Below, piece by piece: positions 1-5,481 of a stretch of 6,896 nucleotides of DNA. A program made the translations under genes and the position numbers. Positions within the stretch are counted from its first letter, which is position 1. Each line of letters starts with the position of its first letter. The stretch is from Nitrospina sp. (GTDB lineage: Bacteria; Nitrospinota; Nitrospinia; Nitrospinales; VA-1). Location of the stretch: contig NZYH01000038.1 of the NCBI GenBank assembly GCA_002697825.1, positions 12,796 through 19,691 on the forward strand, in the 5' to 3' direction. Under the pieces are notes generated by a model. That model saw only the letters and a program-made list of their open reading frames with translations, was not told the DNA's origin and did no database searches.

Positions 1-2135
1 ACCTCTCCTTTCACAAGGTTCCAAACTTTAGCTGAAAAATCTTCTGACATTGAAATCATTTTCGAACCATCACTGCTGAGCTCTAAATGGGTCACAGCTT
101 TGCTATGACCCATTAATGGTTCTCCAGTTCCCGCGGGGAACTGCCTTAACTCCTCCCCCTTGTCAGCACTCCAAAAAACTATAGAGCCACTAGATGTTCC
201 TGCTATAATTTGTTTTCCATCAGAGCTAAATCGGACAACTAAAATCTCAGAATCTTTAGGTTTTAAGCTTGCCAAGTTTGTGCCTTCGGCAGTGTCCCAA
301 AGAATTACTCCGGCATTGCCATCGAAGGTCACCGCTCTTGTTCCCAACTTATTGATCTTAACTTTTTTAATTGGTTTATCATGCCCTGATAATGTAAGCA
401 GAGGTTTCTGACTGCCAATATCCCAAATAATGGCCTTCCCATCATCGGCTCCAGTAATTATCTTTTCTTCTGAAGGAAAATAAACAGCATCATTGACAGA
501 TCCAGTATGCTTTTTAAAAACTAAAGGTAGTGCTTCACTATCCTCAAGATTCCAGATTCTCGCAGAAAAATCCCTAGAAGCAGAAAGCAAATTATTTCCT
601 TGGGAATTGAATTGAATTGAATGAATTACGTCATCATGCCCCTGTAAGAAACCTTTCTCTTCCTTTTTCAACATATCCCATAATCTAATCCTGTGGTCCC
701 AAAGGCTGAACGCAGCCAAGGAAGCGCTCCCGCTCACACCGGCTGCGGGTTCTACATCAAGAAAGTGACATTCAATACACCCTCCCTTAGCGGAGAAGAA
801 AACTTTGTTTTCCAGCGTGGTTAAGCCACCTATACGGTCTATCAATTTATATTGCTTCTTTACCCATTCCGATTGTGTTTTTGGTTTCGGTTTCGATTTT
901 TTCCCTCTCCTGCCCCTCCTACTCCTCTTGCCTTTTTTCTTTGTAGATGGCTTCGAACCGCTGCTTATCAAAGTAGGATTATTTTTGACATGATCGTATA
1001 AAAAGTCGGTAGGAGAATTTAAAAAAGTACGCACTAGCTGGGTTTTTTCATGTGGCACATTAAGCATTGCAGCAGCAGATCCCACACTTAGCTTATGACA
1101 ACCAGCACAAAATTCATCGAAGGTGATTTTCTTGAAGGTTCCTTCTTTCAAGGATAAAGGATCCAAAACATGGCAATCTTGGCAACCCATCAATCGTTTT
1201 CCTCCTTCAACCCTTGAATCATCTACTTCTATCGAGGTTAAGTGATATTGATGATTAAGCTTAAGCTTAGAGCTGTCAGTTTTGGCATTACTTAAAAAAG
1301 AAAAATTAGGATGAGTTTTATCAAACGCCTCTATAGAAGGTGTAGTCGTTTTGGGATGGATATCTTTAATAATTCCATGGCAATTAGAGCAAAGAACAGG
1401 TTTGGTTAAAATTAGCTTTCCCTGTTCATCATGCTCATTATGGCAAGTGCCGCAGCGGTTTTCAAAGGGAAGATTCTGAACAATATTTTTAGTTAAGGCT
1501 ACCGAATGTTCTCCCATTTTATGACATTGGGAGCAGGCTGGATCAGGCACTTTTGCAAAAACTTTAGTATGACAAGATTTACAATCTGTTTCTATAAACT
1601 TGTGGGAATTTGATATTGGACCACTACTCCACGAGCCCTCAAAGTAGCCCATAAGTGGTCCAGCTAAAAAAAATAAAGCCAGCGGAAATATGGTAGCAAC
1701 TATGAATAATTTTATCGAACGCGCAGAAAAACGTTTAGTAAGATCCAAACTATCTAAGACTTTTACCAGCCAAAGCTCTTCTTCCTCCCTAGACAACTCC
1801 TTGCGAACTTCTATAAGCTGTTTAACCTCACCTTTATAAGAGACAGTCAAGGTGGTGTCGCCAATAATTATCTTGTCCCCATTTTCTAATAAGCATTGCT
1901 GAACAATCCGATCATTAACGGCAATAGCACCCTTATGCGATTCAGCCTTTTCAATAAATAATTTCTCTTCCTTTTGAGATAGGCGTGCATGCAAAAATGC
2001 AACTGTGCTTTCACGCAAAAGAATGTCCGATGCGCTACCACGGCCTATAAGGATCACAGCTTTTTCGAGCTCTTTAACTGAGCTTTCCGTGACACCCTTT
2101 AAGTTGACATTTTCAATAACGTACTGAATGCGCAT
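1..2135 (-). CDS. FHA domain, membrane anchor, heptaheme cytochrome c and WD40 propeller fusion (C-terminus beyond window)
   Basis: 711 codons are visible, open to base 1 without a stop, so the protein is 3'-truncated by the window edge. Domains in order: an FHA-like domain (about 25-100) with GRGSASDILL (31-40) and LHARL (48-52); a charged segment; one membrane helix (141-165) preceded by TKRFSARSIK, which puts FHA in the cytoplasm and the rest in the periplasm. Then come seven CxxCH heme-attachment motifs at C185, C201, C228, C249, C318, C343 and C453, with extra histidines (for example H178, H275, H295, H298, H362) able to act as distal ligands as in cytochrome c3-like multiheme proteins. 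A Lys/Arg-rich linker (399-419) separates heme 6 from heme 7. From about 476, five to six WD40 repeats follow, for example GHDDVIHSIQFN (499-510) ending SARIWNL and GHSKAVTHLELS ending SAKVWNL. It follows cytochrome b by 9 bases. The likely role is periplasmic electron acceptor or donor for that cytochrome; the partner of the propeller is unknown. Confidence 0.9.
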   Translation of the reverse strand, partial: MRIQYVIENVNLKGVTESSVKELEKAVILIGRGSASDILLRESTVAFLHARLSQKEEKLFIEKAESHKGAIAVNDRIVQQCLLENGDKIIIGDTTLTVSYKGEVKQLIEVRKELSREEEELWLVKVLDSLDLTKRFSARSIKLFIVATIFPLALFFLAGPLMGYFEGSWSSGPISNSHKFIETDCKSCHTKVFAKVPDPACSQCHKMGEHSVALTKNIVQNLPFENRCGTCHNEHDEQGKLILTKPVLCSNCHGIIKDIHPKTTTPSIEAFDKTHPNFSFLSNAKTDSSKLKLNHQYHLTSIEVDDSRVEGGKRLMGCQDCHVLDPLSLKEGTFKKITFDEFCAGCHKLSVGSAAAMLNVPHEKTQLVRTFLNSPTDFLYDHVKNNPTLISSGSKPSTKKKGKRSRRGRRGKKSKPKPKTQSEWVKKQYKLIDRIGGLTTLENKVFFSAKGGCIECHFLDVEPAAGVSGSASLAAFSLWDHRIRLWDMLKKEEKGFLQGHDDVIHSIQFNSQGNNLLSASRDFSARIWNLEDSEALPLVFKKHTGSVNDAVYFPSEEKIITGADDGKAIIWDIGSQKPLLTLSGHDKPIKKVKINKLGTRAVTFDGNAGVILWDTAEGTNLASLKPKDSEILVVRFSSDGKQIIAGTSSGSIVFWSADKGEELRQFPAGTGEPLMGHSKAVTHLELSSDGSKMISMSEDFSAKVWNLVKGE
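604..622. repeat. Short tandem repeat of a 5-base unit
   Basis: GAATT is repeated three times and followed by GAAT, giving nearly four copies inside the WD40-coding part of the heptaheme fusion; another GAATT follows at 623-627. It encodes a regular beta strand (SIQFNS), so it may just reflect codon choice. A change in copy number would shift the frame. Confidence 0.5.
879..941 (-). other. Homopurine-rich stretch encoding a Lys/Arg-rich linker
   Basis: The coding strand is almost wholly A and G across roughly 60 bases and encodes residues 399-419 of the heptaheme fusion, which are nearly all Lys, Arg, Gly, Ser and Pro (KKKGKRSRRGRRGKKSKPKP). It joins the six-heme block to heme 7 and the propeller. 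A linker this basic in a periplasmic segment could bind acidic partners, the membrane surface or the acidic face of another cytochrome. Confidence 0.7.
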
Positions 2136-2142
2136 GTAATTG

Positions 2143-2146
2143 CCCT
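2143..2146 (-). promoter_or_regulatory. Shine-Dalgarno overlapping the cytochrome b stop codon
   Basis: AGGG on the minus strand lies seven bases before the ATG at 2135, and its first two bases belong to the TAG stop of the cytochrome b gene (2147-2145). This overlap points to translational coupling and balanced production of the two proteins. Confidence 0.6.
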
Positions 2147-2969
2147 ACAGATAATAAAAAACAGAAAAAATATGAATCCCCAAAGTAATCAGCAAGCCAA
2201 ACGATAAGGGGAGATGAAAAAACAACCATACTTTGAGCCGATAATGGGCACCCATCTCATCATAAAATTGATTCATCAGCCTTATCTTTTCTTTACCCTT
2301 ACCCAAAGCTTTCAGACAAATCTCCTGCTCTTCTGTTGAGAGTTCAAGAATTAGTTTTTGAATTTTTTGATTTGAAATGAGCTGGGGTCTTTTGCTGGCA
2401 AAAGCAACTTGCCTGAGTTTGGTTTCTATAGGTGGATTGATAGATGAGATTAAGTTTAAAAACTGATTACTTCTCCCCTTTTCTAATTGTTGTAAACCTG
2501 ACTCGATGGTACGAATATTTTTTAAAAGATCTTTTGCAGAATCACCCCCTCGATTAGAAAGAATCTCGGAAGGATACTGTAGATAATAATAAGTTCCCCA
2601 CACGCCACTAAGTATAGTGGCCAACATCAATCCATAAGCCAAACTATGCACATTCATTCCAAACTGAAATCCGCTGTGCAAAGGGACAATCAGAACTAAA
2701 AACAATCCTATCCAGATATGCGCAGATACCCAGCCCTTAAGGGTCCCCAAGTTGGAAGCGTAGGCACGCTTGCGGATCCCTAAAAACATAAGCAGGATAA
2801 TACCCAATGTCGCTATGACTCCGTATGTATAACCTATAAAGGTCGCCCCATCTTTGCCCGCCAAGGGGTCATCAAAAAGGTAAAATCCTAATAGAAAACC
2901 AAAGAAAACCAGGTTGACCTTAAACCAGCGAAAATCTAAATAATTAACTATATTTTCTTTAGCAAACAT
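2145..2969 (-). CDS. Five-helix membrane protein, predicted diheme cytochrome b
   Basis: This 274-residue integral membrane protein has helices near 17-33, 44-64, 81-101, 107-128 and 247-272. Positive charges (RKR at 66-68) favour a cytoplasmic N-terminus and periplasmic C-terminus. Helix 3 holds H84 and H98 and helix 5 holds H252 and H266, each pair 14 residues apart. That is the spacing of bis-His heme ligands in bc1-type cytochrome b. Both helices run inward to outward, so H84/H252 and H98/H266 would ligate one heme near each face. A charged, mostly helical loop of about 115 residues (130-244) lies in the cytoplasm and could dock the flavoprotein. The open frame extends upstream to 3104, but that part overlaps the ferredoxin-coding end of the preceding gene and reads as non-membrane sequence, so I chose the ATG at 2969, 10 bases after the preceding stop. 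Shine-Dalgarno is weak, suggesting translational coupling. Heme binding is inferred from the histidine pattern; overall family membership is not certain. Confidence 0.85.
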   Translation of the reverse strand: MFAKENIVNYLDFRWFKVNLVFFGFLLGFYLFDDPLAGKDGATFIGYTYGVIATLGIILLMFLGIRKRAYASNLGTLKGWVSAHIWIGLFLVLIVPLHSGFQFGMNVHSLAYGLMLATILSGVWGTYYYLQYPSEILSNRGGDSAKDLLKNIRTIESGLQQLEKGRSNQFLNLISSINPPIETKLRQVAFASKRPQLISNQKIQKLILELSTEEQEICLKALGKGKEKIRLMNQFYDEMGAHYRLKVWLFFHLPLSFGLLITLGIHIFSVFYYL

Positions 2970-2979
2970 ATTTTTGGAT

Positions 2980-5358
2980 TTAACTGTTTTCAAGTAGCTC
3001 TTGTAGTTCCGATTTACTGATACGCTGCGCAGCTCCCGTAGGGCAGGATCGGACGCACGCGGGCCCTCCTGGCAACTTTGTGCACATATCACATTTTGCA
3101 GCAACTAAAGAAGGTTTTTCATCTTCCTTGGATTTAAAAATTGACGACCAAAACGAGGTGTTGCCCGTATTAAAAAAATCAGCATCGGGCTTCATATAAA
3201 CCATTTGGATTACGTTGTAAGGACAATTTTTTTCGCAATTACCGCAGCCAATACAATTGTCCTCGATAACAATCTCGCCATTCACATAACGCCTTAAGGC
3301 ATCCGGCGGACAATCCGTCATACAGAGAGGGTTAAGGCAATGTCTACAAGAAGTAGGAACTTGAATAGAAGCATAACTTTCGCCACCCCTTCTGTCTAGA
3401 CGGCTATGTCCATCATGAGTTGCAGCACAGGCTTTTTCACAGTTATCGCAACCAACACATGTATCAGAATCAATTATAAGAGCGTTGTCGGCATCGGAAT
3501 AACCCCTATCCAATAAAAAATCTTTAACGCTGTCTGAACCAACCTCGCTAGAAGTCAGTTTTTCTTCGGCTCGATATTTTTGAGCCACCTTAATTAATTT
3601 TTCTTTTTCTTCAGGGTTCTCTTCCAAGAAGGCCAGGAATTCTTCTCTATAGATAACATTGGTTTCACATTCCACCGCAGCTTTGATAGTAGCGGTTCTT
3701 AAAGGAGGCTTAAAATCAGGGCTGTTCGTATCCGCACCATAGCCAATGAGTGCAGTTTCTCCCAGGTAATTACCAACTGGAACATAGGTTTGAGTTACAT
3801 CGCTTCCATCGATGAGCCGTGATACGGCAACAGAACCCTTACGTATAATATGAAATGAGTCACCCTCATCACCCTCTTTAAAAATAATCTCACCCTTTTT
3901 GTAACGGTTAATTTTTGACTCTTCAATAAGCACTTTGACCTTATCAGGCGACACACCGGGGAAGAAGTTCTGTAAGGTCCGAAACATGAAAGTATCATCA
4001 ATCGTTTTACTTACACCTTCTACAGAACTGATTAGTTTTTGTATTTGCTTACGAGGAGTTTCAATTAAAACTGTGGGGCCGACTGCAAAGGTACTCGCGG
4101 TTCTCCTACGGCCGGATATTAGACCCATTTCCCCAAAAAAATCTGATGCAGATAGATAGAATTTTTGATCGCTCTCCAATTGGATCATAACCTGACCACT
4201 TACAATGTTATAAAGCGTATTAGAATAGTCGTTGCGAATAAAAATATTATCGCCATCATCTTTAATATGAAGAGTGGACTCTGCAATTAACTCTCTAAAC
4301 TGGGGTTCACTCAAATTTTTAAATAGAGGAAGGGAGTCCCGAATTACCTCTAGGTTGTCATTGGTTTCTCCAGGCATCTCCCTAAGTTTTTCTGCAATTA
4401 AAACCTGGTCGGCCGGCTCTACCTTGTTACCAAGGATATGCTCGATTACTTCATAGCCTTGATTGATAGCCTGTTTGATTAATGGATATCCGATGAGAGA
4501 ACCAATCAGGTAAAGGCCAGGTACGTTAGATTCATAACGGCTATTCACCACGGCTGATTCTGCGGGGTTAGGAGTTGAAAACTTAATTCCACAAGCTTCT
4601 AAAAATTTTCTAGGTGCGATACTTCCCAATCTTGCAATAAGATGTTGGCAGGGGACCTCAACTTCACCATCAGGCGTGTTTAATACTGTTTTGTCTGCAT
4701 TGATTCTAGCCACTGTAGAACCATAAAAGCAGCGTACCTTCCCGGATTCTATCGCCTCCTCAATTAAGGCACAGTTAGCATCCTTAGCTCGGGCAAACTC
4801 TGACTTGCGATTAACAATAGATACTCGATTTTTTTCTGCCAAGCCAAGGACATTTTCTATGGCAGCATCCCCCGCTCCCACAACTATAATGTCCATATCC
4901 TCAAATGCATCAGGATCGCCTAGACGATAAGCGACATGCTGAAGATCTTCTCCAGGTACTTCCATTTTTCTAGGAGAACCCATTGCGCCCATGCTTAGAA
5001 CAACCGAATCACAAGTGCAATGATCTTCACCAAAAAACACCTTGAACCCTTCATCATTTTTTTCAATTTTAGAAACTTCTACTGGTCGCTTAACTTCAAC
5101 CTTATTATTCTCGATGGCCTGATTCCAAACCTCAAGAATTTCTTCCCTACTCCCTGCTTGAAAACCTACATCGCCGACCAGCGGAAGTTTGGTTGGTTCA
5201 GCCATAACATGCTTGCGTAACTGGTACTGATAGATCGTATTTCCTATTTCGGACTTTTCAAATAGAACATGATTTATGTTGTGCTTGGCCGCATTGACAC
5301 TGGCACTAATTCCCCCTGGACCAGCACCAATAATTGCAACCTTAAAATGTTCTGCCAT
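2980..5358 (-). CDS. FAD/NAD(P) oxidoreductase fused to two cNMP-binding domains and a four-cluster 4Fe-4S domain
   Basis: This predicted soluble cytoplasmic redox protein has 792 residues. Residues 1-310 form a two-Rossmann flavoprotein of the thioredoxin reductase/YpdA-like fold: GAGPGG (11-16) for FAD and GAGDAA (161-166) for NAD(P)H. There is no CxxC before the second Rossmann motif, so it is not a disulfide reductase of the TrxR type, and the usual C-terminal GD motif reads GS (LYLIGSLIGYPL, from 282). Two tandem cyclic-nucleotide-binding domains follow (about 345-455 and 460-590), with phosphate-cassette motifs FGEMGLI...RRTAS (408-422) and LGETALI...LRTAT (532-557). The tail (about 630-775) carries sixteen cysteines in four groups, starting with CVGCDNCEKAC (634-644), then groups at 671-683, 702-712 and 756-772, as in DmsB/HybA-type subunits binding four [4Fe-4S] clusters. 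No signal peptide or membrane helix is seen. I infer that NAD(P)H electrons pass from FAD through the clusters to the adjacent cytochrome b, gated by a nucleotide. Domain calls are secure; substrate, ligand and direction are unknown. Confidence 0.93.
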   Translation of the reverse strand: MAEHFKVAIIGAGPGGISASVNAAKHNINHVLFEKSEIGNTIYQYQLRKHVMAEPTKLPLVGDVGFQAGSREEILEVWNQAIENNKVEVKRPVEVSKIEKNDEGFKVFFGEDHCTCDSVVLSMGAMGSPRKMEVPGEDLQHVAYRLGDPDAFEDMDIIVVGAGDAAIENVLGLAEKNRVSIVNRKSEFARAKDANCALIEEAIESGKVRCFYGSTVARINADKTVLNTPDGEVEVPCQHLIARLGSIAPRKFLEACGIKFSTPNPAESAVVNSRYESNVPGLYLIGSLIGYPLIKQAINQGYEVIEHILGNKVEPADQVLIAEKLREMPGETNDNLEVIRDSLPLFKNLSEPQFRELIAESTLHIKDDGDNIFIRNDYSNTLYNIVSGQVMIQLESDQKFYLSASDFFGEMGLISGRRRTASTFAVGPTVLIETPRKQIQKLISSVEGVSKTIDDTFMFRTLQNFFPGVSPDKVKVLIEESKINRYKKGEIIFKEGDEGDSFHIIRKGSVAVSRLIDGSDVTQTYVPVGNYLGETALIGYGADTNSPDFKPPLRTATIKAAVECETNVIYREEFLAFLEENPEEKEKLIKVAQKYRAEEKLTSSEVGSDSVKDFLLDRGYSDADNALIIDSDTCVGCDNCEKACAATHDGHSRLDRRGGESYASIQVPTSCRHCLNPLCMTDCPPDALRRYVNGEIVIEDNCIGCGNCEKNCPYNVIQMVYMKPDADFFNTGNTSFWSSIFKSKEDEKPSLVAAKCDMCTKLPGGPACVRSCPTGAAQRISKSELQELLENS

Positions 5359-5364
5359 ATCCAT

Positions 5365-5370
5365 CTCCCC
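5365..5370 (-). promoter_or_regulatory. Shine-Dalgarno site that sets the flavoprotein start
   Basis: GGGGAG on the minus strand sits six bases before the ATG at 5358. It directly abuts another ATG at 5364, leaving no spacer, and lies downstream of the TTG at 5379. This places the real start at 5358, seven codons inside the longest open frame. Confidence 0.8.
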
Positions 5371-5409
5371 GATCAGCAAAATCCTAGAAAATCAAAGCTT
5401 TTTCCTTAA

Positions 5410-5436
5410 TAACTACTTACTAAAATGTAATAGCTA
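5410..5436. repeat. Imperfect inverted repeat, possible operator
   Basis: On the minus strand the arms TAGCTATTAC and GTAAGTAGTTA flank the six-base centre ATTTTA. They pair over ten positions with one bulged G and one G-T wobble. No T-run follows, so it is not a terminator. It lies about 50 bases before the flavoprotein start, where a regulator could bind. It does not match the CRP (TGTGA-N6-TCACA) or FNR (TTGAT-N4-ATCAA) consensus. An AT-rich palindrome of this quality could be chance. Confidence 0.3.
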
Positions 5437-5481
5437 CAACACCAAGGCAAAAAATCACCTAATTACTTTAATGAATATATA

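Larger units (their letters stand above)
5359..5481 (-). other. Intergenic gap between gdhA and the flavoprotein gene
   Basis: This 123-base AT-rich gap holds no ORF of note and no convincing GC-rich hairpin followed by a T-run, so I see no clear rho-independent terminator for gdhA. It contains the Shine-Dalgarno of the downstream gene (5365-5370) and an imperfect inverted repeat (5410-5436). No promoter with good -35 and -10 boxes at 16-18 bases spacing was found. The length is enough for a promoter driving the three redox genes, but read-through from gdhA is equally compatible. Confidence 0.5.

Noticed and set aside
160..411. Plus-strand ORF of 83 residues
   Set aside because: It lies entirely opposite well-formed WD40 repeats of the heptaheme fusion and shows no recognisable motif.
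805..993. Plus-strand ORF with a leucine- and phenylalanine-rich, membrane-like peptide
   Set aside because: It is the antisense of the Lys/Arg-rich linker; the hydrophobicity is a by-product of pyrimidine-rich codons, and no Shine-Dalgarno or family motif is seen.
1255..1270. Short AAGCTTAAGCTT palindromic repeat
   Set aside because: It encodes an ordinary Lys-Leu-Lys-Leu stretch between hemes 4 and 5 and is too short to be more than chance.
2970..3104. N-terminal extension of the cytochrome b gene by 45 residues into the flavoprotein gene
   Set aside because: The extension is the out-of-frame reading of the conserved last cysteine cluster of the flavoprotein, and the ATG at 2969 starts just before the first membrane helix.
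3795..4159. Short ORFs on both strands inside the cNMP-binding region
   Set aside because: They overlap strongly conserved cNMP domain codons in another frame, so they are shadows.
5359..5379. Upstream TTG (5379) or ATG (5364) start for the flavoprotein
   Set aside because: GGGGAG lies inside this extension at ideal distance only from the ATG at 5358, and the FAD motif begins right after it.
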